Origin: Pedobacter sp. L105
GTDB lineage: Bacteria > Bacteroidota > Bacteroidia > Sphingobacteriales > Sphingobacteriaceae
Length of the DNA: 64,000 nucleotides
Assembly: GCF_009765875.1 (NCBI RefSeq)
Contig: NZ_LMUP01000016.1
Coordinates: 146,151 to 210,150 of the forward strand
Direction of reading: 5' to 3'
Position numbers and translations under genes: made by a program. Below are positions 40,721 through 49,225 of this stretch, piece by piece. Within the stretch, counting starts at the first letter, position 1; each line of letters begins with the position of its first letter. The notes below the pieces were generated by a model that was not told where the DNA came from, did not search any database, and worked only from the letters and a program-made list of their open reading frames with translations.

Positions 40721-41737
40721 TTATTTTACTTTTAATGAATAGATCAGTCCTTTGTTTCCTGCCAGCAGAACCAGCGTACCTTTTTTGGCCTTTTTTATAA
40801 CGTTAAAGCTGTCATCAGAAATATGGTACCAGTTCTGCCCTCCATTTTTTGATACATCTGTTCCTGAAGTGCCCGTCACAAAACAGTTTTTTTCATCAAA
40901 CCAGATCACCCCGGAGCGAAAGCCAAAAACAGGACGAAAAGGTTTTTCCCAGGATTTCCCCCCATCAAAAGTTAAGAGCACATTATTTGTATTTTCCTTA
41001 TCCTTCTGGTAATCTCCGCCCACCACGATCCCCTTATTGGCGTCATAAAAATCGAGTGAAAAGGCCCCGCTGCTATTTGACCCCTGCAAAATGGGACAAT
41101 TATATTTTTTCCAGTTTACGCCATAATTATCGGAAGTATAAATGTTGGATCTCGCACCACCAGTAGCAAACCACACTCTTCCACCGGGCATCGTCCTGAT
41201 ACTGGTGCCGCTCGCAGCAAAAGCTGCTTCTCCGGGAGCCATATCCATCCCAAGGTTGGCACTGGCATCTTTCCAGCTCAGCCCACCATCCTCGGTAATT
41301 AAAAGCTGCATATGGTTTTTAACAGGATCACCGAAGATGATCCCTTTTTTTTCACTCCAGAAATCCATTCCATCAAGGAATATGGCCGAGTCTAGATTTT
41401 TATACGTTTCTGTCCAGTTTTTACCGCCATCGTTTGTACGGAGAATATAGGCTGGAGAACCGGCATTCACTATCACCGCATTATTTTCGTCAAATGCTTC
41501 AATATCACGAAAATCAAGTTTCTCATAACCTTTCGGTTTAACCCACTTCCACGCTTTGCCTCCATTAGTTGTTTTGCCTATAAATCCATTACTTCCGCTC
41601 ACCCAGGCTACACTATCAGAAACTACTGAAAGCCCCCTGATACTGGTATTGGTTTCTGTAGTCAATGACCCCAGCTCGTAGGTTTGCGAAAAAACTGTAT
41701 AAGGCAGGAACAGTAAAATATAAAAGAATATCCTCAT
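40721..41737 (-). CDS. Secreted BNR/Ycf48-like repeat protein
   Basis: The signal peptide (about 1-17, ending V-F-S-Q) leads a 338-residue beta-propeller-like protein. Repeats with the BNR/Asp-box core are clear: T-N-G-G-K-A-W, N-D-G-G-K-N-W, E-D-G-G-L-S-W, F-D-G-G-K-S-W and K-N-G-G-Q-N-W. Such proteins are often annotated as glycosidase- or Ycf48-like, but no catalytic residues are evident. It directly follows the DUF2147 gene (stop TAA and ATG abut). Confidence 0.85.
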   Translation of the reverse strand: MRIFFYILLFLPYTVFSQTYELGSLTTETNTSIRGLSVVSDSVAWVSGSNGFIGKTTNGGKAWKWVKPKGYEKLDFRDIEAFDENNAVIVNAGSPAYILRTNDGGKNWTETYKNLDSAIFLDGMDFWSEKKGIIFGDPVKNHMQLLITEDGGLSWKDASANLGMDMAPGEAAFAASGTSIRTMPGGRVWFATGGARSNIYTSDNYGVNWKKYNCPILQGSNSSGAFSLDFYDANKGIVVGGDYQKDKENTNNVLLTFDGGKSWEKPFRPVFGFRSGVIWFDEKNCFVTGTSGTDVSKNGGQNWYHISDDSFNVIKKAKKGTLVLLAGNKGLIYSLKVK

Positions 41738-42169
41738 TTATTTAACTCTTTTCCAGACTTCAGTTCTGCCCAACAATGAGATACCGACATAACCACGCAT
41801 ATTTAAATCACCATTTTCCTTAATATTCATATTGCAACTATAAGTTTTACCAGACTTAGGATCATATATTTTACCATCAGTCCATTTACCATCGTCATAA
41901 ACAAAATCCCTAAGAATCTCCATACCCAGGATTGGCCTGCTTCTCAAAGCAGCATCAGGATTCTTCAGATCCGTTTTAACAATTCCTTTTTCATCCTTAT
42001 TGGCACTCAGCCAGACAATCTTACCAAAGTACTTATCTCCTTTTTTGAAAACATCTATATGTGCTTCTTTGGTAGAATTGATCCATTGGCCCAGAATAGC
42101 GTCCTTGTTCTGGGCAAAACCTGTTAAAGATATTACTGTGAACAGCAATACCATTGAAATGTGTCTCAT
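41738..42169 (-). CDS. DUF2147 domain-containing secreted protein
   Basis: The protein of 143 residues has a signal peptide (about 1-19, ending G-F-A-Q) and the DUF2147 features W-I-N-S-T, G-K-I-V-W, G-K-I-Y-D-P-K-S-G-K-T-Y-S-C and R-G-Y-V-G-I-S-L-L-G-R-T. The function of DUF2147 is not established; a periplasmic or surface lipocalin-like beta-barrel is likely. It stands first in a three-gene run with the BNR protein and the Rdx protein. Confidence 0.9.
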   Translation of the reverse strand: MRHISMVLLFTVISLTGFAQNKDAILGQWINSTKEAHIDVFKKGDKYFGKIVWLSANKDEKGIVKTDLKNPDAALRSRPILGMEILRDFVYDDGKWTDGKIYDPKSGKTYSCNMNIKENGDLNMRGYVGISLLGRTEVWKRVK

Positions 42170-42251
42170 AAATTTATATTTAGTGTAAAGCTAAATTACA
42201 CATTGGCGGTTCCGCTTCAAAAGGAAAAGGATAAAATCTTCAACAGCTCCT

Positions 42252-43286
42252 CTAACTCACTAAAGGGGCATTGACCGTTTTCATGATCTCAGCAAAGAGT
42301 TCATAAGAATGCAGCCTTGCCTTATGGTCATAAATATGTGAGGTAACCATTACTTCGTCTACCTTTGTCTGGTCCATAAAGGATTGGATATCCTGTTTAA
42401 TCGTTTCTGGTCCGCCAATAAAAGAACAGCCCAGCATCTGCCCTACAGCTTCAGCTTCCTGTGCATTCCAGATGTCATCCATGCTGTCTACCGGTGGCTG
42501 TAAAAGCCTGCGGCGGCCTGTGATGACGCCCATAAAAAATTGCAGTAAAGAGGTAACCAGTTTATTTGCTATTTCATCCGTATCTGCAGCAACCACATTG
42601 ATGCAGGAAATCACATAAGGTTTTTTAAGTCTTTCTGAAGGTTTAAAATTATCACGGTATATCTTTATTGCCGTAAGGAACTGTGCAGGCGCAAAGTGAC
42701 TTGCAAAAGCATAAGGAAGTCCTTTTGCTGCAGCTAAGCGGGCACTATCCGTACTGGAACCTAAAATCCAGATAGGAATATCAAGGCCTTCACCAGGTAT
42801 TGCCCTAACCTGGCTATTCATATTATCTTCAGAAAAATAATCTTCCAGCTGCTGTACATCTTCAGGAAAATCATTGGCAGCATTAAAGCGGCTGCCACGA
42901 ATGGCCATTGCTGTAATCTGATCAGTACCCGGCGCACGGCCAAGGCCAAGATCAATTCGGTCAGGATATAAAGAAGCCAGGGTTCCAAACTGTTCCGCCA
43001 CAACTAAAGGTGAGTGGTTAGGCAGCATGATACCTCCCGAGCCTACCCGAATGGTTTTTGTACCACCGGCGATATATCCGATCAATACTGAAGTAGCCGA
43101 ACTGGCTACACTGATCATATTATGATGTTCTGCAAGCCAATAGCGGGTATAACCCAATGCTTCAGCATGCTTTGCCAGATCAAGGCTATGTTTAAAAGTA
43201 TCAACAGGAGTACTTCCGGCTATTACAGTAGCAAGATCGAGTACTGAATAAGGAATTCCTGTTGTTTGGTCTATTTCGTTTTCCAT
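42252..43286 (-). CDS. LLM-class flavin-dependent oxidoreductase
   Basis: This 344-residue TIM-barrel protein belongs to the luciferase-like monooxygenase family of the MsnO8-like subgroup. Family-typical segments are R-Y-W-L-A-E-H-H (about 46-53), G-S-G-G-I-M-L-P-N-H (about 80-90), D-L-G-L-G-R-A-P-G-T-D (about 108-118) and I-W-I-L-G-S-S. It would use reduced FMN and oxygen on an unknown substrate. The gene stands alone. A 300-bp stretch without a protein gene, including a tRNA, lies upstream. Confidence 0.9.
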   Translation of the reverse strand: MENEIDQTTGIPYSVLDLATVIAGSTPVDTFKHSLDLAKHAEALGYTRYWLAEHHNMISVASSATSVLIGYIAGGTKTIRVGSGGIMLPNHSPLVVAEQFGTLASLYPDRIDLGLGRAPGTDQITAMAIRGSRFNAANDFPEDVQQLEDYFSEDNMNSQVRAIPGEGLDIPIWILGSSTDSARLAAAKGLPYAFASHFAPAQFLTAIKIYRDNFKPSERLKKPYVISCINVVAADTDEIANKLVTSLLQFFMGVITGRRRLLQPPVDSMDDIWNAQEAEAVGQMLGCSFIGGPETIKQDIQSFMDQTKVDEVMVTSHIYDHKARLHSYELFAEIMKTVNAPLVS

Positions 43287-43536
43287 TTTTAATCTATTTT
43301 CAACGCAACTGATTAGGCGATTTGTATAAAATTAGAGATTAGAAATGATAAACATTTATACTCCTGTAAGATTTGACTTTACATACAGATTGAAGATGAT
43401 CAATTGATTTTTTGAAGTTTTTTCTTTGTATGAGTGAACCAGGATAGCTAGTTGATCAATAGAGATAGGTCAACTGATCAATCATTCTATAGGAACATAT
43501 CAGGCAATAGTCAGTCAGCACGGATGACCCAATAAA

Positions 43537-43575
43537 CAAAAAACCGTCTTCTAAAAAAATAGAAGACGGTTTTTA
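43537..43575 (-). terminator. Terminator after tRNA-Leu(CAG)
   Basis: AAAACCGTCTTCT and AGAAGACGGTTTT form a 13-bp stem. On the minus strand it follows the tRNA after about 10 bases and ends in a U-rich stretch. Confidence 0.88.
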
Positions 43576-43584
43576 CACAATGCG

Positions 43585-43668
43585 TGCCCGAAGAGAGACT
43601 CGAACTCTCAAGGATCTTACTCCAACGGCTTCTGAGACCGCAACGTTTACCAATTTCGCCATCCGGGC
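43585..43668 (-). tRNA. tRNA-Leu(CAG)
   Basis: On the minus strand the acceptor stem GCCCGGA/TTCGGGC closes with A as discriminator. The anticodon loop CTCAGAA gives CAG. The variable arm is long, as expected for tRNA-Leu. CCA is not encoded. Confidence 0.96.
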
Positions 43669-43704
43669 ATTGACAACATTAAATAGAGCTTCCTGTCGTG
43701 GCGA

Positions 43705-43712
43705 CAAATGTA
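43705..43712 (-). promoter_or_regulatory. Candidate -7 element of tRNA-Leu(CAG)
   Basis: TACATTTG on the minus strand matches TAnnTTTG and lies 36 bp before the tRNA. The -33 position is AT-rich without an exact TTG. Confidence 0.5.
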
Positions 43713-43810
43713 GCATTATTTCTTAAATGATATAAAATTATTTAAAAAAAGCCACAGGTATTTTTAGAGGCAGTTTACTGCCTCATTTACCCTCTAATTG
43801 CTTGTACGCT

Positions 43811-43930
43811 CTAATTGCTTGTTTCTGCGTCTCTATTGTCTATTTCCTGATACCAGGCCATAAGAGATTCATATGTTTCGCTATTTAAAGCTTTGTCTAG
43901 TGATTCTTCGAGTTCTTTTAAATTAAGCAT
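43811..43930 (-). CDS. 39-residue acidic small protein
   Basis: The frame reads M-L-N-L-K-E-L-E-E-S-L-D-K-A-L and ends D-A-E-T-S-N. It is acidic and strongly helical, with heptad-like Leu spacing. It starts 11 bp after the stop of the toxin-like gene, on the same strand. The size, charge and position would suit an antitoxin or a regulatory partner, but that is inference. A 14-bp direct repeat (CTCTAATTGCTTGT, at 43792 and 43810) overlaps its stop codon. Confidence 0.5.
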   Translation of the reverse strand: MLNLKELEESLDKALNSETYESLMAWYQEIDNRDAETSN

Positions 43931-43941
43931 AATACTGATTT

Positions 43942-44448
43942 TTAGCATTCACCATCAAAGTTATGAATGAAGTTAATAATTATTTTATTGTTAAATATTG
44001 CCAGCTGGATTCTCTTTCTATAATAAAAGCCAGCCACTTTTAATATTTTATCATTTACCGGAAGATCTTGAAACATGATTCCGGTTATACTTTTATCCCA
44101 GCCACCTTTTTGCATCAAATAGGCATTTACACATTCGATAGTTGGCTTTTTGTTAGTGGTTTTATATAAATTTTTTACTGCCTTATCAATTGACCTGATC
44201 CAAAATATGTAATGCTCCTCGTTAAAAACAGTGTCTAAAATATTTTCACAATCTATATCCGAAACATAAACACCGAATTTTTTATAATTCCTTTTAGCTG
44301 TTTGCCCCCAATAAATTGCATCCCCTTCTTCCAGCCAATAATAAAATCCATGACCTAACCACGCATTGTCTTTTGAACATAGTATGGGTTTCTTTAAGTA
44401 AGGTATATCATATCCTTGCGTATGAAACATAAATCTCCTTTTTGGCAT
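43942..44448 (-). CDS. Toxin-like (DUF3990/ADP-ribosyltransferase-like?) protein
   Basis: I do not recognise this 168-residue protein for sure. The pattern near the start, with F-H-T-Q-G at about 8-12 and L-G-H-G-F-Y-Y-W followed by D-A-I-Y-W-G at about 31-48, resembles DUF3990- and ADP-ribosyltransferase-fold toxins, which typically have a His, then F-G-x-G-F-Y and an A-x-x-W. It is AT-rich and lies between two tRNA-Leu genes with a perfect promoter of its own. A small acidic ORF follows, as in a two-gene toxin-antitoxin module. A host enzyme of unknown kind is the alternative. Confidence 0.5.
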   Translation of the reverse strand: MPKRRFMFHTQGYDIPYLKKPILCSKDNAWLGHGFYYWLEEGDAIYWGQTAKRNYKKFGVYVSDIDCENILDTVFNEEHYIFWIRSIDKAVKNLYKTTNKKPTIECVNAYLMQKGGWDKSITGIMFQDLPVNDKILKVAGFYYRKRIQLAIFNNKIIINFIHNFDGEC

Positions 44449-44476
44449 AACATACAGGCATTAGCTAATAGTTAAA

Positions 44477-44506
44477 CAAATGTACAAATGTTAATTTAAA
44501 TTACAA
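44477..44506 (-). promoter_or_regulatory. Consensus promoter of the toxin-like gene
   Basis: On the minus strand TTG (44506-44504) is followed after 19 nt by TACATTTG (44484-44477), a perfect Bacteroidota promoter, 28 bp before the ATG. Confidence 0.8.
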
Positions 44507-44595
44507 ATTTTATTTAAATAAAATAACAACATGTTCAAAAGAGACATATTCATACTCAAAAATAGAATACTGAAGTTTAACCGGGCTAAGATCAC

Positions 44596-44634
44596 AAAAA
44601 ATAACCCCTTGTAAATCATGATTTACAAGGGGTT
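44596..44634 (-). terminator. Terminator after tRNA-Leu(GAG), perfect 32-nt palindrome
   Basis: The stretch 44603-44634 is a perfect palindrome whose arms are AACCCCTTGTAAATCA and its complement. The A-run at 44596-44601 gives a U-tract on the minus strand. It lies 12 bp past the tRNA. Confidence 0.88.
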
Positions 44635-44646
44635 AAAATTAAATTG

Positions 44647-44730
44647 TACCCGAGAGCAGATTCGAACTGCCACGCCGTTGCCAGCACCAGCCCCTCAAGC
44701 TGGCGCGTCTACCAATTTCGCCACCCGGGT
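44647..44730 (-). tRNA. tRNA-Leu(GAG)
   Basis: On the minus strand the acceptor stem ACCCGGG/CTCGGGT is intact with A as discriminator. The anticodon arm CCAGC-TTGAGGG-GCTGG gives GAG. A long variable arm is present. Confidence 0.96.
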
Positions 44731-44743
44731 AGGTTCTGTGTTG

Positions 44744-44751
44744 CAAATATA
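44744..44751 (-). promoter_or_regulatory. Candidate -7 element of tRNA-Leu(GAG)
   Basis: TATATTTG on the minus strand is an exact TAnnTTTG and lies 13 bp before the tRNA. At the -33 position there is TTTA instead of TTG. Confidence 0.55.
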
Positions 44752-44789
44752 GATTTATTAAGAATAGTTTAAAGAGATATTTTAAAAAA

Positions 44790-45551
44790 CTACATCTCCA
44801 GACTTAAGCCATCATAAGCCAGCCTGATATTTGGAGGCAATTCCTTTTCTACATCAGCATGTTTACCCAGATTATGACTGATATGCGTAAAGTAAGTCAT
44901 TTCCGCACCTATATCTTCAGCAAATGCGATAGCTTCAGCCAGTGTAAAATGAGAAATATGCCCCTCTCGCTGCAGTGCATTAACCACCAGCAGCTTTGTT
45001 CCCCTGATTTTATCTATGGAAGCCTGCGGAACCGTCTTTGCATCGGTGATATAGGTAAAATCATTAATGCGGTAGCCAAGAATGGGTAATTTATAATGCA
45101 TCACATCCAGCGGAATAAACCTGGTTTTACCAATATAAAAATCCGCTTTGTCAATAGTATGCATATTGATCTGCGGACTGCCCGGATAAACTTTATCTGC
45201 AAAAATGTAAGAAAACTCTCTTTTCAAAGCTTCCTGAACTCTTTCCGTAGCATAAATGTCAATGTTCTTTTTCAGCAGATAATTAAAAGGCCTGATATCA
45301 TCCAGTCCCGCTACATGGTCTTTATGCTCATGGGTGTAAACAATGGCATCCAGGTCTTTTACTTTTGCCCTCAGCATCTGGTACCTGAAATCAGGACCGC
45401 TATCAATTACGATGGTCTTATCTCCGGTTTCCAGCATCACAGAAACCCGTAAACGCTTATCCCTCGGGTCTTCCGACTGGCAGACTTCACATTGACACGT
45501 GATTACCGGAACTCCCTGAGAGGTACCTGTACCCAGAATAGTGATTTTCAA
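44790..45551 (-). CDS. MBL-fold metallohydrolase (PhnP-like)
   Basis: This 253-residue metallo-beta-lactamase-fold protein has the zinc-binding motif T-H-E-H-K-D-H (about 73-79) and later H-Y, D-A-K and H-I-S-H motifs, as in PhnP-type phosphodiesterases. Cysteines near the N-terminus (C-Q-C-E-V-C) could bind a further zinc, as in PhnP. The start is TTG at 45551, within A-T-T-T-T-G-A-A-A; no ATG lies nearby in frame. Activity on cyclic phosphodiesters is known from relatives; it is not shown here. It follows lolA after about 40 bp on the same strand. Confidence 0.87.
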   Translation of the reverse strand: MKITILGTGTSQGVPVITCQCEVCQSEDPRDKRLRVSVMLETGDKTIVIDSGPDFRYQMLRAKVKDLDAIVYTHEHKDHVAGLDDIRPFNYLLKKNIDIYATERVQEALKREFSYIFADKVYPGSPQINMHTIDKADFYIGKTRFIPLDVMHYKLPILGYRINDFTYITDAKTVPQASIDKIRGTKLLVVNALQREGHISHFTLAEAIAFAEDIGAEMTYFTHISHNLGKHADVEKELPPNIRLAYDGLSLEM

Positions 45552-45591
45552 AATGTAATAGTTAAAGTCATAATTTCAAAATTAATCATTA

Positions 45592-46242
45592 TTACCTCAA
45601 ATCTACGACTTCAACACCCGGGTATTTCTTAGGATCAAAAGTAAATGTGTACTGGGGAACCTTTACATTTGGAACGAAAGTTTTCACTGCATAGGTATAC
45701 TTGTTTCCATTTTTATCAAAGATCAGCACATTTACAATCTGTTTGGCTGTTTTGTCAATACTCAGCCTGATTTTAAAATATGATGTTTTTGTATCTATTG
45801 GTGAGAGGTCTATCATTTGGTAAACTTTAGCCCCTGCAGTTTTATCACCGGTATATAAATATTTATAACCCTTTTCATAAAGGGTGAATATTTTTGCCGG
45901 GTTCAAGGCCTGGTCGTTGTTATCTACCGCAGAAACCTGCACCTCCTTGTCTTTCTTCAGGTAAGTCCACTGACTTTTCCCATCACTAATCATGTCCTGA
46001 TCGGTCATGGTTACTTTATATTTATTCGCGCCAGACTGAACAATCAGCGTTCCCTGTTGTGTTTCTTTGCTTTTACTTTGCGGACTTTCCAGGGTAAATA
46101 TAAAATCGGTTTTAACGATATCATACGATTTGTATTTCTTACTCACCTCAGCCAGTATAACCTTTGCTTTTGCATCAGTCTGCGCATAACCCGCATAATT
46201 TATTCCCGACAAAACCAGTAAGGATAATAATAGTTTCTTCAT
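45592..46242 (-). CDS. lolA: LolA-like outer-membrane lipoprotein carrier
   Basis: The periplasmic 216-residue protein is similar to LolA, which ferries lipoproteins from LolCDE to the outer membrane. A signal peptide (about 1-19) is followed by a LolA-like half-barrel with many aromatics and a V-S-K-K-Y-K-S-Y-D start. I use the ATG at 46242; a TTG one codon earlier is possible. It lies 9 bp behind ftsK. FtsK-lolA order is shared with other phyla, E. coli included. LolD at 5183 would supply the exporter ATPase. Confidence 0.85.
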   Translation of the reverse strand: MKKLLLSLLVLSGINYAGYAQTDAKAKVILAEVSKKYKSYDIVKTDFIFTLESPQSKSKETQQGTLIVQSGANKYKVTMTDQDMISDGKSQWTYLKKDKEVQVSAVDNNDQALNPAKIFTLYEKGYKYLYTGDKTAGAKVYQMIDLSPIDTKTSYFKIRLSIDKTAKQIVNVLIFDKNGNKYTYAVKTFVPNVKVPQYTFTFDPKKYPGVEVVDLR

Positions 46243-46251
46243 CAATGTGTA

Positions 46252-48855
46252 TTATTTTTTTAGATTGGTCAGAAATTGTTCCAGTGCATATTCATCAGGC
46301 AGTAATACTTCCCTGGCCTTGCTTCCTTCAAAAGGGCCCACAACGCCTGTAGCTTCCAGCTGATCGATGATCCTTCCAGCCCTGTTATAACCCAGTTTCA
46401 GTTTTCGCTGGATCAGCGAAGTAGATCCCTGCTGATGCAATACAATTAAGCGTGCTGCATCTTCAAACATCGAATCCCTGTCTGCCGGATCAAAATCCGC
46501 CTTCGAAGACTCTCCTGCCTCATCCAGGTATTCAGGTAATTGATAAGCTTCAGGATAACCCCTTTGGTTACCGATAAACTCAGAGATCCTGTCTACTTCA
46601 GGTGTATCTACAAACGCGCACTGCAACCTGATCAGATCGTTTCCTGTAGATAAAAGCATATCCCCGCGGCCAATCAGCTGATCTGCACCACCACTGTCCA
46701 GGATCGTCCTGGAGTCAATCTTAGATAATACCCTAAAGGCTAACCTGGCCGGGAAGTTGGCCTTTATCGTTCCTGTAATAATATTTACGGAAGGTCGCTG
46801 TGTGGCCAGTACTAAGTGGATACCAACGGCACGGGCCAGTTGTGCCAAACGCGCGATAGGTGTTTCCACTTCTTTACCGGCAGTCATCATTAAATCGGCA
46901 AACTCATCCACAATCAGCACAATATAGGGCAGAAAGCGGTGTGAATTATTTGGATTTAATTTCCTCTTGATAAACTTCTCATTATATTCTTTCAGGTTTC
47001 TTACCTGTGCATCCTTCAACAGATCATAACGCTGGTCCATCTCTATACAAAGAGAGTTTAGCGTATGGATTACCTTTTTAGTATCGGTAATAATCGCGTC
47101 GGCCTCTCCGGGAAGTTTAGCGAGGAAGTGACGTTCAATTTTATTGAACAACGTCAATTCCACTTTCTTTGGATCTACCAGTACAAACTTCAATTGTGAA
47201 GGGTGTTTTTTATACAGCAGTGAAACCAGGATGGCATTAATACCTACCGATTTACCCTGACCTGTTGCTCCGGCTACCAGTAAATGGGGCATTTTTGCCA
47301 GATCCGCAATATAAACCTCATTGGAAATCGTTTTCCCCAGGGCAATTGGCAGGTCCATATCCGTTTTCTGAAACTTCTCTGTATTCAGGATGCTTCTCAT
47401 GGATACCATTTCAGGATGCATATTAGGTACCTCGATCCCTATCGTCCCTTTACCCGGCATTGGTGCAATAATACGGATACCCAATGCTGCCAGACTCAAT
47501 GCAATATCGTCTTCCAGATTTTTAATCTTGGAGATCCTTATGCCCGGTGCAGGGATAATTTCATATAAAGTAACCGTTGGGCCAATGGTTGCTTTGATCT
47601 TATCGATCTCAATATTATAATGGTTAAGCGTTTCAACGATCTTGTTTTTATTCGCTTCCAGTTCATCTGCATTCACAGAGATCTTATTGGAACCATAATT
47701 CTCCAGCAGGTCAAGACTTGGGTATTTATAACTGGCCAGGTCGAGCGTAGGGTCATAATTCCCAAACTGCTCTACCAATTCCTCAGATTTCTTTTCCTCT
47801 TCACTTTTTTCTATCGTCAGTTCCGGCTCCGGTTTCACCTCTTCATAGATCAATTCCGTAAGCGGCTCTACAACTGGAGAAAGAATGATCGGGGCATTCA
47901 TGACATTCAATACCGGCGATTTTGGAAGGATGATCTCTTCTTCAGCAGGTTTTTCTTCAAATCTGCTTGGCGTCAATATAATATGCTGCTCCTGCTTACG
48001 CTGACCAGCTAAACGTTCATTCAAAGTAAACTCTATTGCATTAGGCCTTTTTTCAAGTGCCTCATTTGTTGCCCTGACAGGTGGCACCGGCGTTTCTACG
48101 ATCATATGATTCGTATCATCATCGTCAATAGGCTCATCCTTCAGGGACTCTATAATCTTTTTTCGTTCCGGAAATTTAAAGTCAATATTATAAGCAACGA
48201 TTAAAATAGTTAATCCTAAAAAGGCAATCAGCCCCCCTACTCCTGCCACGCCGATCTGCGCAACCAGTAATTTATTTGACCAGTAACCAATCTCTCCCTC
48301 CAGATAATGTGGGGAATCTATAAAGAAGGAATGGAAAAAACCAAAAGTGAGGGACAAGAAAAGAAGGAAAAACAGGCTGTAACCAAAAGTTTTTTCCAGT
48401 GCAAATATCTTCACCTTAAATAACAGGCGGTAGCCGATCACAAAAAATACAAAAACGAATAAAAAGGAAGATACACCAAACCATTCATAAATAAACTGGT
48501 GCGACAGTAAGGCGCCGAATTTACCCAGCCAGTTTTGTACCACAAAAGGAATATTATGCTGTTGCAGCTCCTCCATGGTCTTGAAGAGGTTATGCCAGCC
48601 GCCATTTGCATCAATCACATAACTATAATCCTCCTGCCAGGTAAACAGGTAAGAAGTAAAAGCCACTAAAAAATATATAGAAAGGATCAGGAAGAACAAA
48701 CCTGCAATTTTTAAGATCCTTTCATCCTGAAAGTTCAGTGAAGGCATTCTTTCAAATCTTTCTTTGGGTTCTCTAGCCGAAGCTTTTGAACTTTGCTTCT
48801 CCCCGTACTCGTTTTTGAATGAATTAGATTTAAACTGGTTTCCCCTTACCGACAT
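46252..48855 (-). CDS. ftsK: DNA translocase FtsK
   Basis: FtsK pumps chromosomal DNA at the division septum and activates XerCD at dif. It has four transmembrane helices in the first about 210 residues, a variable linker, then the RecA-like motor with Walker A G-A-T-G-Q-G-K-S (about 527-534), I-V-D-E-F-A-D-L-M (Walker B) and R-P-S-V-N-I-I-T-G. The C-terminal gamma domain (winged helix, L-I-Q-R-K-L-K-L-G-Y-N-R-A-G) that reads KOPS lies at 800-867. The length of 867 residues is normal for Bacteroidota. lolA follows closely on the same strand. Confidence 0.96.
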   Translation of the reverse strand: MSVRGNQFKSNSFKNEYGEKQSSKASAREPKERFERMPSLNFQDERILKIAGLFFLILSIYFLVAFTSYLFTWQEDYSYVIDANGGWHNLFKTMEELQQHNIPFVVQNWLGKFGALLSHQFIYEWFGVSSFLFVFVFFVIGYRLLFKVKIFALEKTFGYSLFFLLFLSLTFGFFHSFFIDSPHYLEGEIGYWSNKLLVAQIGVAGVGGLIAFLGLTILIVAYNIDFKFPERKKIIESLKDEPIDDDDTNHMIVETPVPPVRATNEALEKRPNAIEFTLNERLAGQRKQEQHIILTPSRFEEKPAEEEIILPKSPVLNVMNAPIILSPVVEPLTELIYEEVKPEPELTIEKSEEEKKSEELVEQFGNYDPTLDLASYKYPSLDLLENYGSNKISVNADELEANKNKIVETLNHYNIEIDKIKATIGPTVTLYEIIPAPGIRISKIKNLEDDIALSLAALGIRIIAPMPGKGTIGIEVPNMHPEMVSMRSILNTEKFQKTDMDLPIALGKTISNEVYIADLAKMPHLLVAGATGQGKSVGINAILVSLLYKKHPSQLKFVLVDPKKVELTLFNKIERHFLAKLPGEADAIITDTKKVIHTLNSLCIEMDQRYDLLKDAQVRNLKEYNEKFIKRKLNPNNSHRFLPYIVLIVDEFADLMMTAGKEVETPIARLAQLARAVGIHLVLATQRPSVNIITGTIKANFPARLAFRVLSKIDSRTILDSGGADQLIGRGDMLLSTGNDLIRLQCAFVDTPEVDRISEFIGNQRGYPEAYQLPEYLDEAGESSKADFDPADRDSMFEDAARLIVLHQQGSTSLIQRKLKLGYNRAGRIIDQLEATGVVGPFEGSKAREVLLPDEYALEQFLTNLKK

Positions 48856-48880
48856 TTTGTATTACTCAATTAATAAACAA

Positions 48881-48888
48881 CAAATATA
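48881..48888 (-). promoter_or_regulatory. Candidate -7 element for ftsK
   Basis: TATATTTG on the minus strand lies 25 bp before the ftsK ATG. No -33 TTG is at 19 nt. Confidence 0.4.
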
Positions 48889-48918
48889 AAATATATAGTT
48901 GTATGTGTCATGTTATTA

Positions 48919-49140
48919 TTATAGATCCCAAATCCGTTGTCTGATCCTTTTGATATAATGGCGCACATCAAGGATCAGAGCAGCCATAATATAAAATACA
49001 ATAGGAAAACCTACCGCAAGGAAGGATGAATAAATAAAGAAAAGTCTGATTTTACTGATAGACATGTTAAATCGCTCTGCGATATATGTGCAAACACCAA
49101 AACTTTGTTTTTCGAAATAGGTGACGATGCTTTGAAACAT
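48919..49140 (-). CDS. PspC-domain membrane protein
   Basis: I start at the ATG at 49140 (M-F-Q-S-I-V-T-Y-F-E), giving 73 residues. The PspC pattern G-V-C-T-Y-I-A-E-R-F-N-M-S-I-S-K-I-R is followed by one transmembrane helix (about 31-57) and a basic tail. PspC-domain proteins respond to envelope stress. The gene is short and lies between ftsK and the DUF2851 gene, all on the minus strand. Confidence 0.85.
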   Translation of the reverse strand: MFQSIVTYFEKQSFGVCTYIAERFNMSISKIRLFFIYSSFLAVGFPIVFYIMAALILDVRHYIKRIRQRIWDL

Positions 49141-49225
49141 GTTATTTGTTTTATAATATTCATTAACGAATATCAAGTCAATTTAGACATTAATTATGTT
49201 AAAAGCAATAATCATACCTCATTAT

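Noticed and set aside
43440..43490. Repeated TTGATCAA-like words upstream of the flavin monooxygenase gene
   Set aside because: They are short, irregular and AT-rich, with no clear operator symmetry or promoter nearby.
43767..43784. GAGGCAG-TTTA-CTGCCTC hairpin downstream of the small acidic ORF
   Set aside because: The stem is good but there is no U-tract on either strand, so I do not call it a terminator.
47284..48012. Frames opposite ftsK
   Set aside because: They are antisense shadows of the ftsK motor and linker regions.
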